Positions 10,291-20,066 are shown, counted from the first letter of the stretch. The stretch is DNA of 64,000 nucleotides from Xiphophorus maculatus (GCF_002775205.1 NC_036462.1:30049084-30113083); one strand, 5' to 3'. Program-made: numbers and translations. The notes: generated by a model not told the origin, from the letters alone.

Positions 10291-13200
10291 CGCTGTGCTT
10301 TGGGTGAAGACAGTGAGAGAAGAAGTGTCTGAGTAATGAAACACCTCTCAAATCTGTTACATGCTGAAAAGCTCAGCCACATGGGGAGAAAAGAGGAGGA
10401 GGGGCGGGGGGTAAAAAAAAATGGGACGAAAAAAGAGCAAGTGAGAAACTGAATCTGTGTGAAACTGCCAAATCTGCCTGGTAACAATCTTCAGTTTAGC
10501 AACAATCAGCCGAGGAGAAGCTCAGCCGCTCCTGCTGACCTTTTCAATCCGGACTGTCAAAGTGAACGGAAGGTGCTGCCGTCTCTGCAGGCAGAGAGTC
10601 GTAAACAGACTGCGAGTCATATATAACACTGGAGTATTTTTATATTTATATTTTTTTAGGAAAATGGAGAGAGGGTAGTTTTTTGTTTTTTTTTAAATCC
10701 ATTTTCAAACATGCCTGGATTCTTATCGTTACAAACACAGCGGAGCAAAAATAACTCGATAAACGGCTCAGTAAGACATAATGTTCTGAGTTAACAAGGC
10801 GTCGTCAACAAAAGGTGTGACGCGTTAAAAATAGAAGACATTGGTTTCGTTCTGGCACGGTTTTTAAACCAGCCCCACCCACACGCTTCTACCTCCACCA
10901 CACTGGGAACTCTGCCGATTTTAATTGAAGTGCCAAACTTCTGATGAGCGATTGAAATTTCTGAGCCTCTTCAGCGACCGCCTTCCCTCCGGCTGCTCAG
11001 ACTGCAGGGGTCCATGGGGGGGAAAGATGGGAGGGCTTCAACAATCAGCATGCTGGATGTGTTGGAGTCTCTACCAACTAAATCTGTGTGTGTATTTTTA
11101 ACAAAACACACACACAGAAAAAAAACAACATCTCAACAGATTTAGTTTAAAGGTTTATTAGTAATGGGCGCTGGTTGCTTCTTGTTGTATGAGGTCCAGA
11201 GGTTTGGGTTATGGGTGTGACTCAGCATACTGAGCTACCAAAGAGTGGGTTGAAAAGAATATGCAACAGCAAGGACTATCTGGGTTAAAAAGAGAATTAT
11301 TTTTAGTTTTAGTTAATCAATGTAATAAATGTAATGACAAAAAACATACAACAAACTAAAAAAATATGATCCTTATTCTTTTAAAAAAACATTTTCACTT
11401 TTACAGTACGTGAAGATATTCAGTGAATACAGAAGGAAATATTAGAGAAAGGTTATTAGTGTATGGTTAAAAATCAAAAGTGAATTGATACAGAAGGAAA
11501 TTTTAGGGAAAGCAAACTAATACAACATAAGAAACAGATTAAAAGAGTGAAATAAAATGTAACGGTAAATACAAAATATGAAATTTTTGTATTACAAAAT
11601 ATGAAACAAATGTAAAAGGAAACCAATTAATAAAACAGTAAGATTGGAAATAAACTTGTATTATTAAATAATAGTGATCATTTTAAATGAATACTGTTGG
11701 AGATGATACATAAATACTCATCCACAGTTATCACAGTGTGATAAGTTGGGGATGTTTTAATTTTTTGCACATCAACTATAATTACTTTGTCACGGCATTT
11801 ATTTATTTCTGTATTTATTGCCAAATTTTTTGGCAGGATCAGTCCTCCGTAGGTGAGAGAAGTTCAGCTATGTCTGCTCAGGTTGTTTTGTAGTTCTAGA
11901 GCGACGAGGCTCCTTCTAGTCTCCCCTCTAACCAACAAACTGGGTCAGCGCTTTTGTTCTGAGTTTTTGTTTTATTTAAACGGCGTCTGAAGACTCTTTT
12001 CCAAACATGTAGCTAAACTCCACTTTGAAATCTGGCTGTCAGCGTGGCGAGTCCGTCGCTCCAGATGATTAAAAGGAAAGGAATGCTCTGATTTGCTTGG
12101 TCTCCGCTTCAGGTAGAAGGCTGTAGGAAATATTGGGCCCATGCAAATTTAATCAAAGCGGACAGAAACTCTGAAGCGAGCGATGTGCATTTCCAGCGTT
12201 TCAGAACATCTTGCAGGCGGCAAGACTGATAACTGGCGGACACAAAAACTGGAAGGAAGACGCACAAGATGGAAAGTGTTGGAGCAGCTGATAAAAATGT
12301 GTCTTAAATCACGCTAACCTCTGTGACACGGTGGGCAAAACAGCGTTAACGCCCACAGCTGGATGAAAACAGCTGGATTCAGTTTTACACCTCGTGCAAA
12401 TTTGGCTGGATGAGCCGACCCGCAGTCATTTTCACACCTGACCCAAACTCTGTCAGCCAGAGTTTCTGCAAAGGGAGGAGGGAGAAGTGATGCCAAGACT
12501 TACACCAATTTCCTCATCTATCTTTTTTTTTTTTAGCTCTCACCTCTACAGATTGGGTGCTGAGAATAAACATGCTATTAATAAACAACGTAAGGAGAGA
12601 TCAATCCAATAAATTCTTTGAAGAAGAGTGAAGAGAGCGAAAAACCAAAAATGTTCTCCTCCTTTTGGAAAAAAAAAAAAAAAAGCCGACATTGTCCGAA
12701 GCGCAGCGGGCGCAGTGCTTCACCCTGATGGGAGATGACAGGCGCTGATGAAGCGCAGCGTTTACTGCAGGAGTTAACAGAGGCAATCGATGGCTGCACT
12801 CAATACACCGACAGGAAAACGTAGCGCGGTTTTATCACCTGGGCTGGCGAACAGAAGGTGCGGACTTGCTGGAAAAGAAGTGTGACATCAAACTGTTTAA
12901 CAAGCACAAGAATTTCTTTCAATATTATTATTATTATTATTATTATCAAAGGATGCATTGCTTTATAGGACGCAATGCAACTTCCATATGATAGTTGATC
13001 ATTTCTATGCATATCTTAATCCAAGTTGTGCCTGTCCTATAAAAGGAGGGCGTTGTACATATGGATTTCCATAAGTATTTTTGCATGAGTAAAGCCAAAC
13101 GGGGTGTGAGAGCAGAAATAAAATGGACACCTGCACAGATATTTATTTGGTAGGCTGCATGTTCAGGTTCCCACAGAGAAACTGACATATGACTAAGAAG

Positions 13201-13525
13201 AAACTACATCTATTTTTTTTATTTTATATTCCCCTCATGGGGATGTGATGTAATAACAATTAGGTTGCTCAACACCAATAATCCTCCACTAAAACCTGAA
13301 AATCCTAAATTACATACAATATGTTTAGCAATATACTATTATTTGTATATTCATTCTATAGTTTTGTTTTATTTTTTATTTTTCTTTCCTGCACCAGTAA
13401 CATTTACTGTACATATCTACAGTATATGTACTTATAGACACACTTGTAGTTTTTTTCCTCTGTACTCCAGTAGCCAATCAACGACATTTCGTTGCCAAAT
13501 TGTGTCTTTGAGCAGTAATTCTAAC
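10291..13525. other. Intergenic; one possible regulatory patch near 12.1 kb
   Basis: No gene-like frame. At 12141-12148 there is a perfect octamer ATGCAAAT (POU factor site), followed three bases later by ATCAAAG (TCF/LEF-type core, 12152-12158), inside a stretch (about 12040-12300) of higher complexity than the surrounding AT-rich DNA. A (TTA)n tract lies at about 12925-12947. A purine-poor, higher-GC stretch at 10860-11030 is also unique-looking. None of this is proven regulatory. Confidence 0.35.
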
Positions 13526-13822
13526 TAGCGGTGGGACTCGGTTAAAATTTTTAATCGAGTTAATTGCAGGGTTGTAATTAATCAGAATTAATCACATTTT
13601 TATCAGAAACCATATATTGACAAAATTAGCAACATTCTCAGTTCAAAAACCTTTTTTTGCTGCTAAATTATTGGATAAATATTGTTTTTAATCTGTTATT
13701 TAGGTTATTCATCCATCAGATTGATGCAGTGTGCTTTATATCAGCTCTCATGTATTTCAGGAACATCTTTGAACAAATGTTTTAGAAATGTGGACACTGA
13801 CATCAGCGTCGGGGACGTCCTG
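13526..13822 (+). repeat. Interspersed repeat family E, copy 1
   Basis: Begins TAGCGGTGGGACTCGGTTAA and continues with TTTTTAATCGAGTTAATTGC. It aligns along about 300 bases with 23124-23470, including ATATTGACAAAA, AGCAACATT, CAGATTGATGCA, TTTCAGGAA, TTTTAGAAATGTGGAC and GGGGACG. The terminal word resembles hAT-type MITEs common in fish. No coding potential. Only one end is clear. Confidence 0.6.
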
Positions 13823-14761
13823 TGCTGCTGCGACACGTTTAGCATCAAGATGCTATTTTAGGTTTAAATAGCTTTACTGTTAAAGCTGTTTAGTAGTGCT
13901 AAACTCCTTTTAGCTCAATCTGAACACAACAACAGTCTTTTCCAGCTTTCCATCAAATCGTCTTGCTTTTTTTAAACAAAGATTAACCCCTACTGGGTTC
14001 AAAAGAAGAGGCTTTGTGCGTCGGAAATTACCGGTGTACCAGAAACCCGTGAATACAAAGGTTCCACTAGAGGAAAAAACAAAAAACAATGAATTGCGCT
14101 AAAATTCAAATAAATGCGAAGCAAATCAGCCACTGCTCTCGCTATGGCAGGCACCTATTGTTCTACACCTCAAAATAAGTGCCGCTTCCTACTACTGTTG
14201 ATGCGGCTCGTACCGCTGCGTGCCCCCTCACAATATACATATATCAAAATGTGCGACTCGATCCCGTGAGGGGAGCTATTACTTTTGTTGGCATTTTGAG
14301 TAACTGTGGCGACATAATTAACAAAAAACGAGCCAAATTCAACTCAAAACAAAAGTCTGACACAAAACAATGTCAGTTAGACTCAAAATAGACATAAAAT
14401 TTAGTCTGCCTCTCTGAGCTGCTCTTTAGAACCACAGTGATGGCAGAACGCCAGAACTACAGACATGGTGAAACAACTGCTATAAACTCTTTGCGTCTCT
14501 GAATGGTGCTGTTTATGCTATATCTTATATGCATATCATCTAGTGGTGGCAAAAGCAACAAAAAACTAGTATGCTCTGGACTTAAGATGGAGTACATGCA
14601 CACATATTGATGACATGCTTTGATTAAATTAATAAATATAATTCCAGTACCGAAACATTAACTTTATACCAGGTGAGTCTCTCTCACCTGAGCATGTGAA
14701 CCTGTACTGGGCTGATTCTGTGCCTTCAAATAATTTTAACAATACTCCTGGAGAAGATTCA
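13823..14761. other. Intergenic, nothing recognised
   Basis: No gene-like reading frame and no repeat that I can match to another place in the window. Confidence 0.4.
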
Positions 14762-14902
14762 TAACTTACAACTCTGAAACAGAAGTAGGTCTGAAAAAAA
14801 CGTACTGTGTGCTACACTCAAGAGAGAGATTCGTTTGATGCATCAAAGTGTGATGTCATCACTGCTGATGTCATTGTTACCAGTAGAACTGAACATTCTA
14901 CA
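14762..14902 (-). pseudogene. Decayed copy of the 5' end of the 15986-18259 gene
   Basis: About 130 bases align with 18190-18307 in the same orientation. Shared landmarks: AGGTCTGAAAAAA, GAGCTACA/GTGCTACA, CTCAAGAGAGAGA, the region of the ATG (CAT on the plus strand), then TGATGTCATCACTGC against TGACGTCATAACCGC, CTGATGTCATTG, and GAACATTCTA. The copy therefore covers a little 5' flank, the start codon and roughly the first 25 codons. It has small indels in the coding part. The homology stops exactly where the palindromic element at 14903 begins, so the rest was probably removed or displaced by that insertion. Confidence 0.7.
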
Positions 14903-15087
14903 GGTGCATTCGCATCAAACACGTTTTGAGCGTCAGGTGAGTCTGGTTTACATTCAAAGTCTATGTGGAGTGTTGGATGCACTAGATGTGTCTAACGCTC
15001 CAAACGGTTCAAATCGCGCCTCCACATAGACTTTGAATGCAAACCAGACGCGCCTGACGCTCAAAAGACATTTGGTGTGAACGCACC
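14903..15087. mobile_element. Palindromic MITE-like element
   Basis: Left arm GGTGCATTCGCATCAAAC, TTTTGAGCGTCAGG, TCTGGTTTACATTCAAAGTC, TATGTGGAG. Right arm is the reverse complement with few differences: CTCCACATAGACTTTGAATG, CAAACCAGACGCGCCTGACG, CTCAAAAGAC, GGTGTGAACGCACC. Arms of about 70 bases enclose a centre of about 45 bases. No coding capacity. I did not find a convincing target-site duplication. Confidence 0.75.
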
Positions 15088-15113
15088 ATTATATGTCCAG
15101 TGTCACATTAGGT

Positions 15114-15337
15114 CAGTGCTTCTCAATTCCAGTCCTCAGGCCCCTCTGCTCTGCAGGTTTTAGATGTGTCTCTCTGTTTCAGAACAGCTGATCCAAATGA
15201 TTGCATGACCTCTTCTGCAGTCATCAAGTACTGGAGAAGCCTGTTAATCCACAGATTCAATCCAGGTGTGTGGCAAAAGGGGAACACCTGAGACATGCAG
15301 GGCAGGGGGGCCTGAGGACTGGAATTGAGAAACACTG
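15114..15337. mobile_element. hAT-type MITE with terminal inverted repeats and 8-bp TSD
   Basis: The left end CAGTGCTTCTCAATTCCAGT, followed by CCTCAGGCCCC, is the reverse complement of the right end GGGGCCTGAGGACTGG, AATTGAGAAACACTG, apart from one base. The flanking octamers CATTAGGT (15106-15113) and CATTAGTT (15338-15345) differ at one position and fit the 8-bp target duplication of hAT elements. The 224-base body has no transposase, so it must have been mobilised in trans. Confidence 0.85.
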
Positions 15338-15345
15338 CATTAGTT

Positions 15346-15384
15346 CCATCATATTAGGACCAAAGCCCGGTCTTAATATGATGG
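15346..15384. repeat. Short hairpin-forming inverted repeat
   Basis: Arms CCATCATATTAGGACC (15346-15361) and GGTCTTAATATGATGG (15369-15384) pair over 16 bases with one mismatch around a 7-base loop. Confidence 0.8.
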
Positions 15385-15677
15385 AGTCATTGCTTTGGGT
15401 CAGGGGTAACGTTTAGAGGTAAGATGCTAATTAAGTTTTAGTTAATGTTAGAATTAGGAATAGACTAGTATTGTTTAGGGTTAGGGAAATGTCTGGGTTA
15501 GGCAAAATTGCAGCTACTAAAATGAAGGGAAATCAATTCAAAGTTCTAATATGGGTCGAAATAGTTTTGACAAACCTGTACAGCATTTTGTTTTCCAAAT
15601 CATTCTGTAAATAAACAATGATGATATAATGTTAGGTTTTATTTCTGCCAATTGCGTAGCTGCAGTACATGAGTAGT

Positions 15678-15775
15678 CTAATGTGTTGAATGTGCTGTGT
15701 TGAATGTGCTGGGACACATTCAACACATTAGAAACCAATCAGAACCAAAAGTCTGCCTTTTGGTTCTGACTGGTT
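15678..15775. repeat. Two adjacent hairpin-forming inverted repeats
   Basis: First: arms CTAATGTGTTGAATGTG (15678-15694) and CACATTCAACACATTAG (15715-15731), 17 of 17 pairs, with 20 bases between. One base further on, the second: arms AACCAATCAGAACCAAAAG (15733-15751) and CTTTTGGTTCTGACTGGTT (15757-15775), 18 of 19 pairs, 5-base loop. The repeated word TGTGTTGAATGTGCTG also occurs in tandem inside the first structure. Confidence 0.85.
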
Positions 15776-15985
15776 GTTGTTTCTGGACAGTAGCAGAGCC
15801 AGATGCATTTTCATAGATTCTCTGTTTTATATTTTACTGTCAGACACTTTTAACAAATATTCATTCATCTAACACACTTATCCTTGCACACACACATTCA
15901 CACTTTAGGACAATTTAGAGAGATCAATTAATCAATTAATTAACGCTGGGTTTTAGCAAAACCTGGGTTTGGATAGTGACCTAGG

Positions 15986-18259
15986 TTAGTGCCACCTGGG
16001 TGTGGGTCGGCGTAAAGGCCGAGCCGGGCATAGATTGGTCTTCATGCCAATGCCAACATGAAGGCGCTCCACGCAACCAGTGGAGGTTGGTCGCATGGAC
16101 GTCTGTCTTTCCTCGGACCTCCATGTTTGTGCGGAGATTTGGCTTTGTGTGGACTCCTCTCTTTGCAACCTGGGTGTGGGTCGGCGCAAAGGCCAAGCCA
16201 GGCTATGCATAGAGACCCCTGGTTGATTGGAGGTCTGTCTTTCCTCTGACCTCCCCGGTAGATTGGAGGTCTGTCTTTCCTCTGACCTCCCTGGTAAATT
16301 GGAGGTCTGTCTTTCCTCTGACCTCCATGGTTGATTGGAGGTCTGTCTTTCCTCTGACCTCCCTGGTTGATGGGAGGTCTGTCTTTCCTCTGACCTCCCC
16401 GGTAGATTGGAGGTCTGTCTTTCCTCTGACCTCCCTGGTAAATTGGAGGTCTGTCTTTCCTCTGACCTCCATGGTTGATGGGAGGTCTGTCTTTCCTCTG
16501 ACCTCCCTGGTAGATGGAAGGTCTGTCTTTCCTCTGACCTCCCTGGTTGATGGGAGGTCTGTCTTTCCTCTGACCTCCCCGGTAGATTGGAGGTCTGTCT
16601 TTCCTCTGACCTCCCTGGTAAATTGGAGGTCTGTCTTTCCTCTGACCTCCATGGTTGATGGGAGGTCTGTCTTTCCTCTGACCTCCGTGGTAGATGGAAG
16701 GTCTGTCTTTCCTCAGACCTCCATGGTTGATTGGAGGTCTGTCTTTCCTCTGACCTCCCTGGTTGATGGGAGGTCTGTCTTTCCTCTGACCTCCCCGGTA
16801 GATTGGAGGTCTGTCTTTCCTCTGACCTCCCTGGTAAATTAGAGATCTGTCTTTCCTCTGACCTCCATGGTTGATGGGAGGTCTGTCTTTCCTCTGACCT
16901 CCCTGGTAGATGGAAGGTCTGTCTTTCCTCAGACCTCCGTGGTAGATTGGAGGTCTGTCTTTCCTCTGACCTACCTGGTAAATTGGAGGTCTGTCTTTCC
17001 TCTGACCTCCATGGTTGATGGGAGGTCTGTCTTTCCTCTGACCTCCCTGGTTGATGGGAGGTCTGTCTTTCCTCTGACCTCCCTGGTTGATGGGAGGTCT
17101 GTCTTTCCTCTGACCTCCCTGGTTGATGGGAGGTCTGTCTTTCCTCTGACCTCCCTGGTTGATGGGAGGTCTGTCTTTCCTCTGACCTCCATGGTTGATG
17201 GAAGGTCTGTCTTTCCTTTGACTCCTCTGTTGGTAGGGAGCCTTCTGTTTGCAGGGTGACCTCTGGTTGGGTGGAAACTCTTGGATGGTTGTTTTCCAGA
17301 GCAAGTTTTAACTTCACCTTCAGGTCTGCAACCTGACCCTGCAGAGATTTCACCGTTTCCTCCTGTTCTTTGAACTTGGAAGCTTGCTCAGTGTGACGTT
17401 TGATCTGCTCCTCATATTTAAGTCTCACTCTATATTCCTCAACCATGACTTCTATCAGCCCTTTATTGCGGGAGGCGTATTTTTCAGCCTCCCTCTTGAA
17501 GTGCTCCAGCTGTTGAAGAAGGCTCTTGTCGGCTGTATCTTTGGTAGAGCAAGAAACCTTTGATACAGCTTTAATCTCTGGCACGTTTCTTTCATGTTCA
17601 CTTTTGACTCGCAGGTGATGTTCTTTTACTACCATGTTTTGCAGTTTCTCAATCTCCTCCTGCTGTGATTTGACTTCAGCCTGATATGCAATCCTTCGGT
17701 CTCTTTCCTGATGGAGATTAAAAGTCTTACTCTGCAGTTCTTTTTTAAGATCATCTACCTGCTTTGTCAGATTGATGACTTGTTGGCTTTTCTTTTCCAC
17801 AACTTCCACTGAGGGGGTAATCTTGAAGCCAGCAGAGGGAGTTGTTTCCTGCTCGACTTCCAATGATGTTGGACTCTCAAAGTCGCCGGAAGGACCTGAT
17901 TCCCCCTGGACCTCTGGTGATTCATCTTCCGGCTTAATGGGGCTGTCTATGTCTTCTTCGAAAGGGAAAATGACAGCGTCGTAGTCGACTTGGATGTTGA
18001 GGTCTACCATGTCGACCCATGAAAGCTTAGCTGGAAAAGCTTCATGTTCACAAGCAATCTGTGGTTGCTTCATGTCGATGTTTTGGTAAATTCTTTCTTC
18101 TCTGAAAGGCGTATAATATCTGGAATCGATATCCCGCTCGTTTCGATTAATTTCGAACTTGCTCTGAAGAGTGATCTGTCGTGATAGAACTGTGGAACAG
18201 GTCTGAAAAAACTCTGTCTGTGAGCTACATTCAAGAGAGAGACTCCTTTGTGGTATCAT
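15986..18259 (-). CDS. Unrecognised 757-residue coiled-coil protein with 28 tandem 12-residue units
   Basis: One uninterrupted frame runs from the ATG at 18259 to TAA at 15986-15988. Residues 1-97 are mixed. Residues 98-145 are acidic and rich in Pro/Ser (EEDIDSPIKPEDESPEV). Residues about 153-225 and 243-323 are charged, heptad-rich and predicted coiled coil (TKQVDDLKKELQSK; VKSLQGQVADLKVKLKL). Residues 346-681 are 28 units of RSEERQT-S/F-H/N-Q/L-P-G/W/R. The last 76 residues contain PLRRPTPR twice. There is no signal peptide or membrane segment. I know no family with this architecture. Length without stops, conserved reading phase across the array, and a CRE just upstream argue for a real, probably single-exon gene. 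A TTTATT (AATAAA on the minus strand) lies at 15638-15643, about 345 bases past the stop. An unspliced ORF also fits a retrogene. Alternative: the last exon of a longer gene. Confidence 0.65.
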   Translation of the reverse strand: MIPQRSLSLECSSQTEFFQTCSTVLSRQITLQSKFEINRNERDIDSRYYTPFREERIYQNIDMKQPQIACEHEAFPAKLSWVDMVDLNIQVDYDAVIFPFEEDIDSPIKPEDESPEVQGESGPSGDFESPTSLEVEQETTPSAGFKITPSVEVVEKKSQQVINLTKQVDDLKKELQSKTFNLHQERDRRIAYQAEVKSQQEEIEKLQNMVVKEHHLRVKSEHERNVPEIKAVSKVSCSTKDTADKSLLQQLEHFKREAEKYASRNKGLIEVMVEEYRVRLKYEEQIKRHTEQASKFKEQEETVKSLQGQVADLKVKLKLALENNHPRVSTQPEVTLQTEGSLPTEESKERQTFHQPWRSEERQTSHQPGRSEERQTSHQPGRSEERQTSHQPGRSEERQTSHQPGRSEERQTSHQPWRSEERQTSNLPGRSEERQTSNLPRRSEERQTFHLPGRSEERQTSHQPWRSEERQISNLPGRSEERQTSNLPGRSEERQTSHQPGRSEERQTSNQPWRSEERQTFHLPRRSEERQTSHQPWRSEERQTSNLPGRSEERQTSNLPGRSEERQTSHQPGRSEERQTFHLPGRSEERQTSHQPWRSEERQTSNLPGRSEERQTSNLPGRSEERQTSHQPGRSEERQTSNQPWRSEERQTSNLPGRSEERQTSNLPGRSEERQTSNQPGVSMHSLAWPLRRPTPRLQREESTQSQISAQTWRSEERQTSMRPTSTGCVERLHVGIGMKTNLCPARPLRRPTPRWH
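16217..17224 (-). repeat. 36-bp coding minisatellite, 28 units
   Basis: Exactly 1008 bases, 28 units of 36 bases with no length variants, so the frame is never broken. Each unit encodes 12 residues. Most units carry GGAGGTC and GACCTCC in inverted orientation around 12 bases, so each could form a small stem. Variants at residues 8-12 alternate in blocks (NLPG, NLPG, HQPG, NQPW, FHLPG, HQPW), which shows a higher-order period of four to six units. The unit contains no stop in any minus-strand frame and in at least one plus-strand frame, so long shadow frames cover the array and should not be read as genes. Confidence 0.9.
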
Positions 18260-18263
18260 AGAG

Positions 18264-18286
18264 TGACGTCATAACCGCTGATGTCA
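18264..18286 (-). promoter_or_regulatory. CRE and CRE-like site next to the start codon
   Basis: TGACGTCA (18264-18271), the perfect palindromic cAMP response element bound by CREB/CREM/ATF, lies four bases upstream of the ATG at 18259. A one-base variant TGATGTCA is at 18279-18286. This is either a very tight promoter with a minimal 5' UTR or an element in the 5' UTR. Close-in CREs without TATA boxes are known in CREM-driven testis genes; applying that here is inference. In the decayed copy at 14.8 kb both sites read TGATGTCA. Confidence 0.5.
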
Positions 18287-20066
18287 TTGATACCATTGGA
18301 ATTGAACATTCTATCAACCTTATTCCTGGGAGGCTTACTGGGGAAACAATTATGGGTCTTACTTCCGGCGCCCACCAGAAGTAGAAATATTTTATTGTAA
18401 TTTGGAGGGTTTTTGGCTAGTCTATATTTATGATAGAAGTTACGTCTCTCTTGTCAGTTATTGTACAATATTTAGTAAACTTGTTTACAGACACAACGTC
18501 TGCTATCAGAGAGCTGTCGGGTACAAAGGATTGTAATTATGAGTTTAATCATGGGGAGCGACAGGAACACAGCGTTAAGTTTTGTAATGGAATTTCAAAA
18601 TAAAAGCCTAAATATACCTCTCAGGGTAGTACTAACTAATATTAGCCTTTACTATATTTTTCTCTCACGTTATTGCGCTACCCTGCTGCGTAAGACAGTG
18701 AATTAACATTAGCACAAACCTTAGCATTTCACTGCCTCCCCCCCATTAGCATTAGCCTTTTCCCTAAAAAAAGCTTTTAGCTATTTTTCTTATTTATTAG
18801 CCATGCTTAGTACACTGAATGGAGTGATGCTCCACATGCTACTGACAGCATTTTGGCTCATTTCAACATACTGAATGGCATAAGTCCATGTTACTCAACA
18901 TGTTTGTGACTCTCCACATGCTATTGAGTACATTGCAGCTTACTTTAGCATTGATGCTAATTTGTAGCATCAGAACGCCCACGAAGTGTGGCAACTGACA
19001 GGTGGGCCCCGTTTAAATTTCTTCAGAAATGTTCTAGTTGAAATGTTAAAGTCTCAGTAAGAACTGAAACTATACCAAGTCTGTGTTATTTCTTAATTGA
19101 ATTTAATTCAATTCCAAAATATTAGGATATTAGGAGACATTAAATGTTACATATTACATAATTTTCTTTAGAGTTGTTGTACATGCTGTGGGCAGGAAGG
19201 ATCTCCAGTAGCTGTCTGTGTTACAATCTGAATACACTCAGTTCTCAATAATTTTTTTTTTCATACTATCATTCATATTCTCCTAAAATGGTCAAAATAC
19301 AAAAACTACTGGCAAGGTATGTAAACTTGTGAGCACGACTATAACTTAGGGCGACACCTGAGAGGCCGTACACAAATTCTCAACAGAAGATTTTTTTTTT
19401 AAAGTGTCGAGAAGAAGTAAAGCTGTAATATGTTGTCATAAACACTACTGCTGTCGCTCACAGTCCATACGCAGAGAAGTGAGACACTGACAAACTGCTT
19501 ACAAATATAATTAGTTCTTTTAAAGGGGGCATTTATTTTCGGAAATAGCTGTACTCTGTTGTTTTAATTGTGCCGTTAAACAGGACGGCGCGCTGGGAGT
19601 TTACTTAAAATAAACTCGTTCTCGGTTGCGTGTGCCACTGAGAAGTATCTGCCACCCTTTGAAACAACATGTCTCCTTTATGTGCTTTTAATAGCTCCTG
19701 GTGGCAGTTTCATGCCTCAGACACAAAGCGAATATGTTTCTGGGATTGGCTTTATTCTTGGAAGCAGATAGTGGGACTGTGGTGAGAGCGCGGCTGCGCT
19801 GTCAGCTGTGCTCACTCCAAAAGTTTCAACCTTAAATGTAACTTTTTCTTCTTTTTTTTTTTTACTTGAAAACAGAACGAGGAAAGCTGACTAAATGCAG
19901 TCGGTGTCCATAAAGCCAGTTAAATTGATGGGAAAATACTGTGGAACTATTACATTATATAATCTCCTCACAATCCAGCTGTGGCCCATTTTTTTATCCT
20001 TATGAGGCCCATATTTAAATGTAAGCTTGGTGTATTTATACTGAGACTAGAGTACACACTATCTGC
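18287..20066. other. Intergenic, no gene recognised
   Basis: AT-rich with short GCTAA/TTAGC words. The stretch about 19330-19820 is of more even composition and unique-looking, a candidate for conserved non-coding sequence, but nothing definite is visible. Confidence 0.35.

Noticed and set aside
16217..17224. CRISPR-like array
   Set aside because: The 36-base period is similar to CRISPR repeats, but units adjoin directly without spacers, and the array is part of an open reading frame in a vertebrate-type sequence.
16042..17304. 420-codon minus-strand frame (QRKDRPPI-type repeats) as a separate gene
   Set aside because: It is a frame-shifted reading of the same 36-bp units; only the 757-codon frame extends far beyond the array with non-repetitive coding-like sequence.
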